Assembly (NCBI GenBank): GCA_050290785.1
Contig: JBNKIR010000011.1
Location: forward strand, 1 to 64,000
Length of the DNA stretch: 64,000 nt
Source of the DNA: JAAGZL01 sp050290785
Lineage (GTDB): Bacteria; Pseudomonadota; Gammaproteobacteria; Chromatiales; Chromatiaceae
Direction: 5' to 3'
In this document: one piece after another, positions 31,653 to 40,768 of the stretch
Layout: each line of letters starts with the position of its first letter
Numbering within the stretch: the first letter of the stretch is position 1
The notes under the pieces: generated by a model
Databases searched by the model: none
Told to the model about the DNA's origin: nothing
What the model saw: the letters and a program-made list of their open reading frames with translations, nothing else
Translations under genes and position numbers: made by a program

Positions 31653-32378
31653 CTATAGACTGAAGCTTTTGCCCAGGTATACCAGGCGCACCTCTTCATT
31701 GTCCAGGATTGCGTTTGGATCACCTTCGGCGATGATCTTGCCCTCATTGATGATGTAGGCGCGATCACATATGCCCAGGGTCTCGCGTACGTTGTGATCG
31801 GTGATGAGTATGCCGATGCCCTTGCTGGCCAACTGCCTTATTATCTTTTGAATATCCACCACAGAGATGGGGTCAACACCGGCAAACGGTTCATCCAGCA
31901 GGATAAATCTTGGATTGACCGCCAGGGCGCGGGCGATCTCCAGGCGCCGGCGTTCTCCACCAGATAGGCCCATGGCCATATTCTCTCTTAGATGGCTCAG
32001 GTTGAAATCATGCAGCAGTCTGTCGCAGATCTCTTCCCGCTGATCTTTGGAGAGCTCGGGGTTGGTCTCGAGTATGGCCAGGATGTTATTTTGTACATTC
32101 AGTTTACGAAATACCGATGGCTCCTGTGCCAGATAGCTCAGTCCGCGCTTGGCGCGATGGTGCATGGAGAGTTGAGATATATTCTCCTCTCCCAGATATA
32201 TCGATCCATGTTCCACCGGTATCAGGCCTGCGATCATGTAGAAACTGGTGGTCTTGCCGGCACCGTTGGGTCCAAGCAGCCCTACGACCTCGCCGTTTGA
32301 TACCTCTATGGATACCCCTTTTACAACGGAGCGGCTACGGTAGTGTTTTTCCAGATCAAGGGCGGCCAGTCGGGTCAT
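31653..32378 (-). CDS. lptB: LPS export ABC transporter ATPase LptB
   Basis: Cytoplasmic ATPase of LptB2FGC, which pulls lipopolysaccharide out of the inner membrane. Walker A is LLGPNGAGKTT (34-44), the Q-loop is in YLAQEPSVFRKL, the signature is LSGGERRRLEIARAL and Walker B is FILLDEPFAGVDP. The C-terminal GDPNAILDNEEVRLVYLGKSF is an LptB hallmark. 241 residues. It overlaps the end of lptA by 4 nt. Confidence 0.97.
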   Translation of the reverse strand: MTRLAALDLEKHYRSRSVVKGVSIEVSNGEVVGLLGPNGAGKTTSFYMIAGLIPVEHGSIYLGEENISQLSMHHRAKRGLSYLAQEPSVFRKLNVQNNILAILETNPELSKDQREEICDRLLHDFNLSHLRENMAMGLSGGERRRLEIARALAVNPRFILLDEPFAGVDPISVVDIQKIIRQLASKGIGILITDHNVRETLGICDRAYIINEGKIIAEGDPNAILDNEEVRLVYLGKSFSL

Positions 32379-32896
32379 TGTTCTTCACTTTTCTTCTTGG
32401 ATTTTATGGTTACACGCACTCTATGTTTGCCTTGGGCGCTGGTGCCGCCTTTGATGAGAGATTTCTTGCGGTCGTAGGCTATACGATCACTCTTGAAGGT
32501 GTCTTTGTCCTGGGTGAGTTCTGCATTTCCGATGAGATAGAGCATGTCACTATCCACGTAGTACTCCATGCGTGAACTGTGGCCCTTCACCGGTTTGCCT
32601 CCGTCTTTAGGTGTTTGGATGATGCGTGCCGGTCTGCCAACTGCCTTGATCTGGTCTGATTTATTCTCGTTTTGTATGACAGTGATTCGATCTGCGGTTA
32701 GGCGGATGCTGCCCTGGATGAGTACTACATTTCCTTTGTAAATGCTGGTGTTTTCACCTTCGTCGATCTCTACACTATCCGCCTCTACCTCGATGGGTTT
32801 GTCTACATCACTCTCCAGGGCAAGGGCGGAGATCGGTGCACATACCAGTAGTGCTGAAGTTAAGAGTGATTGCAATGTTATTTTAATTGACCTCAT
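32375..32896 (-). CDS. lptA: LPS periplasmic bridge protein LptA
   Basis: Periplasmic beta-jellyroll protein that bridges inner and outer membrane LPS transport modules. It has a signal peptide (LLTSALLVCAPISALA), then the OstA-like fold with KPIEVEADSVEIDEGENTSIYKGNV, GSIRLTADRITVIQ and RMEYYVDSDMLYLIGNAEL. A basic C-terminal tail is present (KHRVRVTIKSKKKSEEQ). 173 residues. It overlaps lptC by 14 nt, so the two are translationally coupled. Confidence 0.93.
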   Translation of the reverse strand: MRSIKITLQSLLTSALLVCAPISALALESDVDKPIEVEADSVEIDEGENTSIYKGNVVLIQGSIRLTADRITVIQNENKSDQIKAVGRPARIIQTPKDGGKPVKGHSSRMEYYVDSDMLYLIGNAELTQDKDTFKSDRIAYDRKKSLIKGGTSAQGKHRVRVTIKSKKKSEEQ

Positions 32897-33446
32897 ATTT
32901 TCCTCTTACTTTAGCGGGAAATTTAATCCGCATAGGCGTGGCAAGCCAGGCCTGCATCCCTTTTGATGTGATCCAATTCTTCGGTTCGGTAATGGTAATC
33001 GACTCTTCTGTTTCCGCATAGTCCTGTTCCGGCTGCACCCTGAGATTGCGGGTGACTATGTGTACCTGGTCGGCATCGGCGCTCTTCGGACGGTCCATGG
33101 TCACCTTGCCCTGGAGCAGCAGGAGTTCCCCGTCACCGGATAGCCAGCCGGTTTCGGATTGTATCGTCCACTTCGGGATATTTTTCTCAAATGTGGTCAG
33201 GATTGGTTGCTCCAGTTCGGTGGAGTCGTCATCCGGATAGTGAATCATGCGTGTGGCGCTAAGGCGTTTTTCCGGCCTGCCGTCTTCACCCATAAGGGTG
33301 GTGGTGAAGTCCTTCAGGTAGTAATCCATCTTATGTTGTTCAGATGATTTTTTCGTCTCATCTGTTGCCAGGGTGGAGACCAGCCACTGCGTAGTTACGG
33401 CAAGTCCGGCCAGGATGATTCCGATTATAATATTTCTTTGCCCCAT
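32883..33446 (-). CDS. lptC: LPS export protein LptC
   Basis: Bitopic inner-membrane protein that hands LPS from LptB2FG to LptA. One N-terminal membrane helix (NIIIGIILAGLAVTTQWLVS), then a periplasmic jellyroll with MDYYLKDFTTTLMGEDGRPEK, LSATRMIHYPDDDSTELEQP and ILLLQGKVTMDR-like strands, as expected for LptC/YrbK. 187 residues. It is 12 nt after kdsC. Confidence 0.92.
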   Translation of the reverse strand: MGQRNIIIGIILAGLAVTTQWLVSTLATDETKKSSEQHKMDYYLKDFTTTLMGEDGRPEKRLSATRMIHYPDDDSTELEQPILTTFEKNIPKWTIQSETGWLSGDGELLLLQGKVTMDRPKSADADQVHIVTRNLRVQPEQDYAETEESITITEPKNWITSKGMQAWLATPMRIKFPAKVRGKYEVN

Positions 33447-33458
33447 TGGATTGTTTGA

Positions 33459-33977
33459 TCAGTACCTGGCTATGATGTCATCGAAGGTGCTTTGTGCTTG
33501 CATGATCGCTTCACATACTTCGCGGGCGGCACCCTTGCCACCAGCCGAGCGGGTCTGCCAATCAGCCTGTTTCACTACCTCCTTGGTGGCGTCCTGCACC
33601 GCGATGGCCAGACCCACTTCGCGCATGATGCACAGGTCGAGCAGGTCGTCTCCCACGTAGGCGATCTGCGTGGATTCCAGTCCCAGCCTGTTTTTCAGGT
33701 CGTTAAACGCCTTGAGTTTGTCTCTCTCTCCCTGGTAGACATGTTTAATGCCTAGGTTCTGCATGCGATTGCTGACCACCATGGAGTTGCGGGCCGATAT
33801 GATCCCTATCTTTACCCCGGAATCCTGCAACATCCTCATGCCATGGCCGTCTTTGGCGTTAAATGCCTTATACTCCTGTCCGTCATCCCCCATGATCAGA
33901 CTTCCATCGGTCAATACCCCGTCCACGTCAAATATCACCAGGCGTATCTGTTTGAGTTTGTCTTCTATCTGATTCAT
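33459..33977 (-). CDS. kdsC: KDO-8-phosphate phosphatase KdsC
   Basis: HAD-superfamily phosphatase that releases KDO from KDO-8-phosphate for LPS core synthesis. The catalytic DxD is Asp17 and Asp19 in VIFDVDGVLTDGS. Motif II is in GIISARNS, and the KDAFND-like lysine and AYVGDDLLDLCIMREVGLAIAV give the remaining motifs. A C1-type capless 172-residue form, normal for KdsC. It sits between kdsD and lptC. Confidence 0.95.
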   Translation of the reverse strand: MNQIEDKLKQIRLVIFDVDGVLTDGSLIMGDDGQEYKAFNAKDGHGMRMLQDSGVKIGIISARNSMVVSNRMQNLGIKHVYQGERDKLKAFNDLKNRLGLESTQIAYVGDDLLDLCIMREVGLAIAVQDATKEVVKQADWQTRSAGGKGAAREVCEAIMQAQSTFDDIIARY

Positions 33978-33997
33978 CTGGTTATGCTTTAACGGAC

Positions 33998-35005
33998 CTA
34001 GACCACACCTGCCATTAGCAGGTCATGCATGTTTATCGCGCCGATGAGATGTCTGTCCTCATCCACTATCGGTATGGCGTTGATCTTCTTTTCCTGCATG
34101 ATCTGCAGGGCCTCGGCGGCGAGCATGTCCGGTCTGGCGACCTGGCATGGACTGGTCATCACCTCGGATATACCGCAGTTGTGTACATCTATACCCTGAT
34201 CCAGGGTGCGCCTCAGATCACCATCGGTATATATTCCGATGACGTTGTCTTCTGCATCTACCACAACAGTCATGCCCAATCCCTTGGCGGTCATCTCCAT
34301 TAGACCGTCCCGCAGGGATGCGTTCAGCCGTACCCGTGGAATCTGCTCATCAGAGTGCATGATATCACTTATGTGCAGCAGGAGACGGCGACCAAGCGTG
34401 CCTCCGGGGTGGGACTTGGCGAAGTCGTCCTCGGTAAAACCGCGCGCCTCCAATAGGGCGATGGCCAGGGCGTCTCCCATCACCAGTGCCGCCGTGGTGC
34501 TGGAGGTGGGTGCCAGATTCAGCGGACAGGCCTCCTGTTCCACGCTGACGTCGATATTTACGTCAGCCTCCCTTGCCAGGGTCGAATCGCTGTTTCCGGT
34601 CATGGTTATCAGCGGTGCACCCAGGCGCTTTATCAGGGGCAGAATCGTCAGCAACTCAGAGGTTTCACCGGAATTGGAGAGGGCCAGGACCACGTCGTTT
34701 GCGGTTATCATGCCCAGATCGCCATGGCTGGCTTCACCAGGGTGTACAAAAAAGGCGGGGCTGCCGGTGCTGGCCAGTGTTGCGGCGATCTTGTGACCGA
34801 TGTGTCCGGATTTCCCCATGCCCAGTACCACGATCCGTCCCTGGCAGGAGAGCATAAAGCCGCAGGCAATAGCAAAATCGTTATTTATCCGCTCGCTTAG
34901 GGCCTGGATCGCAGTGGTCTCATGCCTGATGACCGCCTTTCCCAGTGACTGAAACCGTTCGGATTCATCTGTCGGTAGTTGTGGTTTGTCTTGCATGTTA
35001 TCCAT
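33998..35005 (-). CDS. kdsD: Arabinose-5-phosphate isomerase KdsD
   Basis: Makes arabinose 5-phosphate from ribulose 5-phosphate, the first KDO precursor. An N-terminal SIS domain (GMGKSGHIGHKIAATLASTG, then FVHPGEASHGDLGMI) is followed by two CBS domains at the C terminus (MHSDEQIPRVRLNASLRDGL and VMTSPCQVARPDMLAAEALQ). 335 residues. It shares the end/start base with the yrbG stop, showing tight coupling. Confidence 0.95.
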   Translation of the reverse strand: MDNMQDKPQLPTDESERFQSLGKAVIRHETTAIQALSERINNDFAIACGFMLSCQGRIVVLGMGKSGHIGHKIAATLASTGSPAFFVHPGEASHGDLGMITANDVVLALSNSGETSELLTILPLIKRLGAPLITMTGNSDSTLAREADVNIDVSVEQEACPLNLAPTSSTTAALVMGDALAIALLEARGFTEDDFAKSHPGGTLGRRLLLHISDIMHSDEQIPRVRLNASLRDGLMEMTAKGLGMTVVVDAEDNVIGIYTDGDLRRTLDQGIDVHNCGISEVMTSPCQVARPDMLAAEALQIMQEKKINAIPIVDEDRHLIGAINMHDLLMAGVV

Positions 35006-35979
35006 TATACGGGTACTTGGGTGTCAAAAAACAGCATCCCCTGGTAGGAGATGAAGGCGCACAATAGCAGTAGACCCTCTAATCTGTTGATTCTGCCGTT
35101 GCGGCGGAATCCGTAACTCATCATAAACATCAACAGGGTAAGCCCTATCATGACCGGCATGTCCCTGCTCATGATCTCCGGACTAAAGTCGCCCGGAGAT
35201 ATCAGGCCGGGCATCGGCAGTACCGCCAGCAGGTTATACATGTTAGAACCTATGATGTTTCCTATGGCGATATCGTGTTCCTGTTTCATGGCGCTGGTGA
35301 TGCCTGCGGCGAGCTCAGGCAGGCTGGTACCCAGGGCCACGATGGTTAGACCGATGATAAGATCACTTACCCCAAACGCCTGGGCGATATTTACAGCGCC
35401 CCAGACCAGCATGCGAGAACTGAGCAGAAGCAATATCAGGCCGATCATGAACCAGGCGCTGGCGGCAGCGGTGGACATATCTTCCGGTATCTCTGCATCA
35501 TACTCGACCCGCATTGGGTCACTGCTGCGGCCACCAATGCCTATGCGTACCATTCCGTATAGCACAAGCAGTAGCGCCAGCAGGAGAATAACGCCGTCCA
35601 TGCGATCCAATACCCCATCCAACATCAACACCATGGCCAGCAGACAAACCGCCAGCAGCATAGGAAATTCGCGCTTCAGGATATTGGATTGAACGGTAAG
35701 TGGTGCCACCAGGGCGGTGATCCCAAGGATCAGGGCTATATTTGCAATGTTAGAGCCAATGGCGTTGCCGATGGCCAGTCCGGGATTGCCCTGTATGGAG
35801 GCCATGGCGGATACCAGTACCTCTGGTGCCGAGGTGCCGAATCCTACGATGGTCAGGCCGATCAGCAGGGGTGACACCCCCAGGTTGCGCGCAATGGCGG
35901 CGGCGCCGGTGATGAATCGATCCGAACCCCATACCAGGACCACGAAGCCGAAGATGATTGCTGCAATGTCCAATAACAT
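35005..35979 (-). CDS. yrbG: Calcium/sodium antiporter YrbG (CaCA family)
   Basis: A 324-residue cation antiporter with about ten membrane helices. The two inverted alpha-repeats are obvious: GFGTSAPEVLVSAMASIQGN with AIGNAIGSNIANI, and ALGTSLPELAAGITSAMKQE with AIGNIIGSNMYNL. The linker DAEIPEDMSTA is short. First gene of the kdsD-kdsC-lptCAB block, as in E. coli. Whether it moves calcium physiologically is unproven. Confidence 0.93.
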   Translation of the reverse strand: MLLDIAAIIFGFVVLVWGSDRFITGAAAIARNLGVSPLLIGLTIVGFGTSAPEVLVSAMASIQGNPGLAIGNAIGSNIANIALILGITALVAPLTVQSNILKREFPMLLAVCLLAMVLMLDGVLDRMDGVILLLALLLVLYGMVRIGIGGRSSDPMRVEYDAEIPEDMSTAAASAWFMIGLILLLLSSRMLVWGAVNIAQAFGVSDLIIGLTIVALGTSLPELAAGITSAMKQEHDIAIGNIIGSNMYNLLAVLPMPGLISPGDFSPEIMSRDMPVMIGLTLLMFMMSYGFRRNGRINRLEGLLLLCAFISYQGMLFFDTQVPV

Positions 35980-35990
35980 TTAGGGTCTGT

Positions 35991-36449
35991 TCAGTCGATA
36001 TAGAATTGCTGGCTGAATTTTGCATTTATCGCCCTTTTCTCACCCTCAGGGGTGATCTCAAGGGCGAAATTCACTATCTCGCGGTCGATTACCGGGAAGT
36101 CTCCGATGTAGTAGATGGCGTCGTCTTCCACTATCTCCACCAGCCCGATCTCTTTAGGGATGCCGCTGAGGGCGATGGCGTCTATCTTGATTTCGGCCTT
36201 GACCGCCTTACCGCTGGTGCCAGGACTCTCTTTGATGACGCTGATATTTACCAGTCCCCGGAATTTGCTGCGTTGGATGTTATAGGCCTTGGCTATGGCC
36301 GGGGTCAGAAAGTCGGCCTTTAATGCATTGTGATGAATGGTGTAGCCGTTGCTGCTGGTGCTGTTTTCCGCGAGTGCCGGTGCGGCAATCACCATTAAAA
36401 CGCAGAGAAGAAAAGCGGTAATTTTGCTATATGGATTTATCTGTTTCAT
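35991..36449 (-). CDS. DUF4426 secreted protein
   Basis: A protein of about 152 residues with a signal peptide (ITAFLLCVLMVIAAPALA) and a compact beta-rich domain: NGYTIHHNALKADFLTPAIA, RGLVNISVIK, YYIGDFPVIDREIVNF. It matches DUF4426, a family usually found next to metW. I place the start at the ATG at 36449; the longer frame would overlap metW by 22 nt. Function unknown; no cysteines remain after signal cleavage. Confidence 0.82.
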   Translation of the reverse strand: MKQINPYSKITAFLLCVLMVIAAPALAENSTSSNGYTIHHNALKADFLTPAIAKAYNIQRSKFRGLVNISVIKESPGTSGKAVKAEIKIDAIALSGIPKEIGLVEIVEDDAIYYIGDFPVIDREIVNFALEITPEGEKRAINAKFSQQFYID

Positions 36450-36460
36450 AAGTGTGTTTT

Positions 36461-37057
36461 TTAAGTATCGCCGCGCTGACAACGAAAGATGGCAATCTCA
36501 CCCATCATGTTGGGCAGAAAACTGATATTTGTTCGATGGGCGTGATCTACAACTATGCGATCCAGGATGTGGATGTTATGCAGATGGCACAGGGTTTCGA
36601 AATCCTTAACGGTACATAGGTGTATGTTCAGGGTGTCGTACCACTGGGCCGGCAGGGTTCGGGATACCGGCATCTTGCCGCCGAAACCCAGCTGTATACG
36701 GTTTTTCCAGTATCCGAAATTGGGGAAGGTGACTATGCCTTCCCGTCCCACCCGCAGCATCTCCGTCAGGAGCAGATCCGGGAAGTGTACCGCCTGCAGG
36801 GTCTGGGTCATGATTACATAGTCAAAGGATTGCTCGTCGAAATCACTCAACCCGGCATCCAGGTCGCGCTGAATCACGTTTATGCCTTTGCCTATGCACT
36901 GGATTATATTCTCCGGGACGATCTCAAGACCGTAGCCGGTGACTCCGAGTTCATCACGCAACATGCAGAGCAGGGCGCCGTCACCGCAGCCCAGGTCGAG
37001 CACGCGGGATCCAGGTTTGATCCACTGTTTGATGTTTGCCAGGTCGGGCCGCTGCAT
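36461..37057 (-). CDS. metW: Methionine biosynthesis protein MetW
   Basis: A 198-residue methyltransferase-fold protein with motif I VLDLGCGDGALL (19-30) and a family-typical QSFDYVIMTQTLQAVHFPD and TFPNFGYWKNRIQL. MetW is required together with MetX for homoserine acylation in several proteobacteria, apparently as a partner and not as a methyltransferase. It begins at the same base where metX ends. Confidence 0.93.
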   Translation of the reverse strand: MQRPDLANIKQWIKPGSRVLDLGCGDGALLCMLRDELGVTGYGLEIVPENIIQCIGKGINVIQRDLDAGLSDFDEQSFDYVIMTQTLQAVHFPDLLLTEMLRVGREGIVTFPNFGYWKNRIQLGFGGKMPVSRTLPAQWYDTLNIHLCTVKDFETLCHLHNIHILDRIVVDHAHRTNISFLPNMMGEIAIFRCQRGDT

Positions 37058-38202
37058 TATCCCCGCACCTCTTCGTATATCTTGTCCATGTATGAGCTTA
37101 GGAGCTGCATATAGTACTCGATGGGCATGAGAAAGGCGTCATGTCCGCCCGATGCCTCCACCTCGCCGTAGCTTACTTCACGTTTGGCGTCTATCAGGGC
37201 CTTGACGATCTCCTTGGATCTTTCCGGGGCAAAACGCCAATCGCTGGTGAATGAGACCACCAGAAATCTGGCCGTGGCCTGACGCAGGGCGGCGACCAGG
37301 TCGTTGTCGTATTCACTGGCCGGATCGAAATAGTCCAGGGCCTTGGTCATCAGCAGATAGGTGTTGGCGTCGAAGCGATTTACGAAGGACTGCCCCTGAT
37401 AACGCAGATAGCTCTCCACCTGGAACTCCACATTGAAGTCGTAGTTCAGTCGTCCCTCGCGCAGCTCACGCCCGAATTTTGCCCGCATGGCGTCATCGGA
37501 TAGATATGTAATGTGTCCCAGCATGCGTGCCAGCATCAGTCCGCGCCGGGGGACGGTATCGTGGGAGTAGAAGTGTCCACCGTGAAAATCCGGGTCAGAG
37601 AGGATGGCCTGTCTGGCCACCTCGTTGAAACCGATATTCTGGGCGGACAGCTTGGAGGCTGCCGCGATTACCAGGGCGTGTCGTATCCGGTCCGGGAAGT
37701 CTATGGACCACTGCAGGGCCTGCATGCCGCCCAGGCTGCCGCCGATGACAGCTGCCCACTGCTCGATCCCCAGGCTCTGCATCAATGCGTGCTGGGTCTT
37801 GACCCAGTCCTTGACCGTAACAATGGGGAAGTCCGGACCGTAGAAGTTGCCTGTCGCCGGGTTGATGGTGTTGGGTCCGGTTGAGCCTTTACAGCCACCG
37901 ATGTTATTTGCCGATACCACATAGAACTTATTGGTATCAAATGGTTTTCCTGGTCCTATACAGCTGTCCCACCAGCCTGGTTTCTTGTCGCCCGGATAAA
38001 ACCCTGCCGCATGGTGGTCGCCTGAGAGGGCGTGACATATGAGCAGGGCATTTGTTTTATCTGAATTCAGCTCGCCATAGGTTTCATAGACCAGTTCATA
38101 ACCGGGCAGGGTACGGCCGCTGATCAGTGAGATCGGCTCATCAAAGCTCTTTTTTTGCGGTTCTACCAATCCGACAGAGTCGGAGGGGAATGGCTCGGAC
38201 AT
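37057..38202 (-). CDS. metX: Homoserine O-acyltransferase MetX
   Basis: Alpha/beta hydrolase-fold enzyme that activates homoserine for methionine synthesis. The nucleophile is Ser156 in VIGGSLGGMQALQW. The catalytic Asp is probably in FTSDWRFAPE and the His is in EASGGHDAFLM near the C terminus. Other hallmarks are HALSGDHHAAG and IGGCKGSTGPNTINP. The sequence alone does not tell whether it uses acetyl-CoA or succinyl-CoA. 381 residues. It is followed directly by metW and DUF4426, a conserved trio. Confidence 0.94.
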   Translation of the reverse strand: MSEPFPSDSVGLVEPQKKSFDEPISLISGRTLPGYELVYETYGELNSDKTNALLICHALSGDHHAAGFYPGDKKPGWWDSCIGPGKPFDTNKFYVVSANNIGGCKGSTGPNTINPATGNFYGPDFPIVTVKDWVKTQHALMQSLGIEQWAAVIGGSLGGMQALQWSIDFPDRIRHALVIAAASKLSAQNIGFNEVARQAILSDPDFHGGHFYSHDTVPRRGLMLARMLGHITYLSDDAMRAKFGRELREGRLNYDFNVEFQVESYLRYQGQSFVNRFDANTYLLMTKALDYFDPASEYDNDLVAALRQATARFLVVSFTSDWRFAPERSKEIVKALIDAKREVSYGEVEASGGHDAFLMPIEYYMQLLSSYMDKIYEEVRG

Positions 38203-38398
38203 TTGGTCTTCAGGCTGATTTGTTTATGACCGCAGCAGTCTAACCCGGATGATTCATGAAGTGAACGGAGATTAGGAGAAATATGGGAAATTCCACATGA
38301 CTCCTTGCAATAACAATGCTCTTCATTGCTTATAGCGCCGACTTTATGCAAATACGGGTAGAACACCGCGTCATTCCTGCATCGGGCCGCTTATTCGG

Positions 38399-40375
38399 TC
38401 ACGCGCTGTTTTGCTGCACCAGGTGTGGTTTGGGGCGCTCAATGCCGTCCCAGGTATGGAGATTGATAAGCCTGTTATGCATGTTGCGCAGGGCCGTCAG
38501 ATCTTCCGAGATATCCCTTTGTTGCTGTTCCAGTTCCTGGATCCTTTCGTTCAGGGTCTCGCGGGAGTTGCTGATCTTCTTCAGGTCCTGCAGATGCTGT
38601 TCAATATTGTCATGGTGATTGTGGATCTCGTACACCAGTGGTTCCAGGCAGATCTTCACCCATGCATTGATCTCCTGGCGCGCCTGGAAGAATATGTCTC
38701 TGGCGCGGCTTACCATGGCCACGAAGAATCGTTTAACCACAAAGTGTTTCTCTGTCATGGCCGTGACCGGACTGTTACGGAATATCTCCGCCTCCTGGGT
38801 GAGGAGTTCCAGGTCGGTGAGGTGACGCATCAGCGAGAACATCTTGGGCTGTGTGGCGGTAAAACCATGTTCTGTCTGAAAGCGTTTGTAGATGCTGCGG
38901 ATCAGTTTGCGAATCTGCTCGCTCTCTTTGCTGACCAACTTCATCTCGGCGCGAATCTCTTCGAACAATTGGTACATATTGGTTTTGAGGCCGAGGGTGG
39001 TCCAATTCTCGGCCATGTTGTTCCTGGTCCTTTTGATCTTTTTTTCCAGTCTGTCCATGTCCAGTGCCTTGTGCAGTATCATGGCATGATTCTTCAGCAC
39101 CTTGCGGCTGGCCTGAAAGCTGTTGATGTTCTTCATGTACAGGGCCTGTTCCTGCCTGGTCTTTTCCATCATGGCCTCGATTACATCCTGGCTCTTGCCG
39201 CTTATCTGGCGCAGCTCTTCAAGCTGTGAAGTGACGCCGGAAAGCTTGGAGGAGATCATGCCGTAACAGGTCTCTATCATATCGCTGACGTCGGAGATGA
39301 TGGTCTCCTGAACGATCTCATGGCGCGATGAGAGAATCTTGTTGCTCAGGTGGTCTTCCAGCTCCTGCAGGTTGCTTCTGGCCAGAAGTTCGTTGTCCTG
39401 GCGTATCTTGGCCAACAGGCCTTTATGGGCAGAGGTGGGGAAGATGGCATCTTCATCTATGCCCAGGATCCTTGCTGTGGAACGGCACTGTCCGGTGATT
39501 ATCCGTTCGATCTTTTCATGGTTAGAGAGATCATCCCACAGGGAGTCGATCTTATTCAGCACCACCATGAGTCCGCGTTTGCGGCTATTCTGGAAACCCT
39601 TGATATGATTTTGCCACATCTCCAGGTCAGTCTTGGTTACGCCGGTATCCGCGGCCAGTATGAACAGCACCGCCTGACAGGCCGGCAGCATGTTGAGGGT
39701 CAGCTCAGGTTCGCTACCCAGGGCGTTGAGTCCCGGGGTGTCCAGTATGGTCAGGCCCTCTTGCAATAGCGGGTGAGGGAAGCTTATCAGGGCGTGGCGC
39801 CAGCGCGGTATCTCGACAAAGGCCGGTGGGTTATTCAGGTGCGGATGCAGATCAGGGTCGTAGAGTCCAAGACGGACGGCCTCCCTGAGACTTACCCGGC
39901 GCGTCTTTACCACCTCACGCAGCGTGTCCTCTATCTGTTCCGGGGAATCCAGGTCAAGAGGGTAGTTTACCCACTGGCCTACCTCCTGCTTAAGATCCTT
40001 CAGGCTGGTGTCCTGCAGTCTGCTCTCGATCGGGAGCAGACGCACATATGCCTTGTCTGCCTCGCTGTCATAGAACATCTCGGTTGGGCACATGGTGGTG
40101 CGCCCGGCAGTGGACGGGAGCAGGCGTCGACCGTAATTGGCGAAAAAGATGGCATTTATCAGTTCGGTCTTACCGCGGGAGAACTCCGCGACAAATGCGA
40201 CGGTTAGTTTGTCGCTATTAAGGGCAGAGATGGATTCTTTTATGACACGGTCGCTATTGGCGTCGGCCATATCATTGCTTATCAGCCAATCCTGATACTC
40301 GTGCAGAGTGCGAATCAGCTCATTTTTCCAGTTGCCGTAGGCCTGGACCTGTTTGTTTAAGCTTGAATCATCCAT
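38399..40375 (-). CDS. Bacterial dynamin-like GTPase
   Basis: A 658-residue dynamin-superfamily GTPase. G1 is AEFSRGKTELIN (63-74, with Ala in place of the first Gly), G2 GRTTMCPTEMF, G3 ILDTPGLNALG, G4 VVLNKIDSLWDD. The C-terminal two-thirds is long helical/coiled-coil sequence. No membrane helix is evident, so membrane contact, if any, would be peripheral, as in dynamins. It stands alone between metX and yggU, not paired with a second dynamin gene. A TATAAT-type promoter sits just upstream. Function unknown; bacterial dynamins are linked to membrane remodelling and phage defence. Confidence 0.85.
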   Translation of the reverse strand: MDDSSLNKQVQAYGNWKNELIRTLHEYQDWLISNDMADANSDRVIKESISALNSDKLTVAFVAEFSRGKTELINAIFFANYGRRLLPSTAGRTTMCPTEMFYDSEADKAYVRLLPIESRLQDTSLKDLKQEVGQWVNYPLDLDSPEQIEDTLREVVKTRRVSLREAVRLGLYDPDLHPHLNNPPAFVEIPRWRHALISFPHPLLQEGLTILDTPGLNALGSEPELTLNMLPACQAVLFILAADTGVTKTDLEMWQNHIKGFQNSRKRGLMVVLNKIDSLWDDLSNHEKIERIITGQCRSTARILGIDEDAIFPTSAHKGLLAKIRQDNELLARSNLQELEDHLSNKILSSRHEIVQETIISDVSDMIETCYGMISSKLSGVTSQLEELRQISGKSQDVIEAMMEKTRQEQALYMKNINSFQASRKVLKNHAMILHKALDMDRLEKKIKRTRNNMAENWTTLGLKTNMYQLFEEIRAEMKLVSKESEQIRKLIRSIYKRFQTEHGFTATQPKMFSLMRHLTDLELLTQEAEIFRNSPVTAMTEKHFVVKRFFVAMVSRARDIFFQARQEINAWVKICLEPLVYEIHNHHDNIEQHLQDLKKISNSRETLNERIQELEQQQRDISEDLTALRNMHNRLINLHTWDGIERPKPHLVQQNSA

Positions 40376-40418
40376 ATCATCTTAAAGTAATTTCTCGCTG
40401 TCAGCGCATTATTCCATG

Positions 40419-40448
40419 ATTATAATACAGTTTTTAGATTTTTATCTA
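40419..40448 (-). promoter_or_regulatory. Possible promoter of the dynamin-like gene
   Basis: On the minus strand TAGATA (40448-40443), 18 nt, then a perfect TATAAT (40424-40419), 44 nt before the start codon, in an AT-rich gap. The -10 is strong and the -35 weak. Confidence 0.4.
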
Positions 40449-40474
40449 TCTTTTTCTATATCTCACTAGCATAG

Positions 40475-40768
40475 TCAATTTACCGCAATTGGGAACCTGG
40501 TTGGTGATTTGATGCGAAAAAGCTTATTCCTGGATGTCTGCCCCGTCTGCATGCTTACTTGAGATCTCTTTACCCCAAAGCTCTTGGCCAGGAATTTCAG
40601 CAGATGCTCATTGGCCTTACCCTCCACCGGTGGGGCCGTGATCCTGGCCTTGTAGTGATCGCCGTGGGGGGCGATGAACTCATCCTTTTTGGAGCGGGGC
40701 TGGACCCTGATGGATAGCAGCAGATCATCTCCCTCCCAGCGGTACCAGTTTTCCTCCTCCGCACCCAT
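40475..40768 (-). CDS. yggU: DUF167 family protein YggU
   Basis: A 97-residue member of the DUF167/YggU family (LLLSIRVQPRSKKDEF, then GDHYKARITAPPVEGKANEHLLKFLAKSFG). Small alpha/beta fold of unknown function. The C-terminal motif is VSMQTGQTSRNKLFRI. It shares its first base with the end of yggT and is part of the yggS-proC-yggT-yggU group. Confidence 0.92.
   Translation of the reverse strand: MGAEEENWYRWEGDDLLLSIRVQPRSKKDEFIAPHGDHYKARITAPPVEGKANEHLLKFLAKSFGVKRSQVSMQTGQTSRNKLFRIKSPTRFPIAVN

Noticed and set aside
38203..38398. SAM-type riboswitch upstream of metX
   Set aside because: The leader contains no recognisable SAM aptamer core; only a weak GCAAT/ATTGC inverted repeat was seen.
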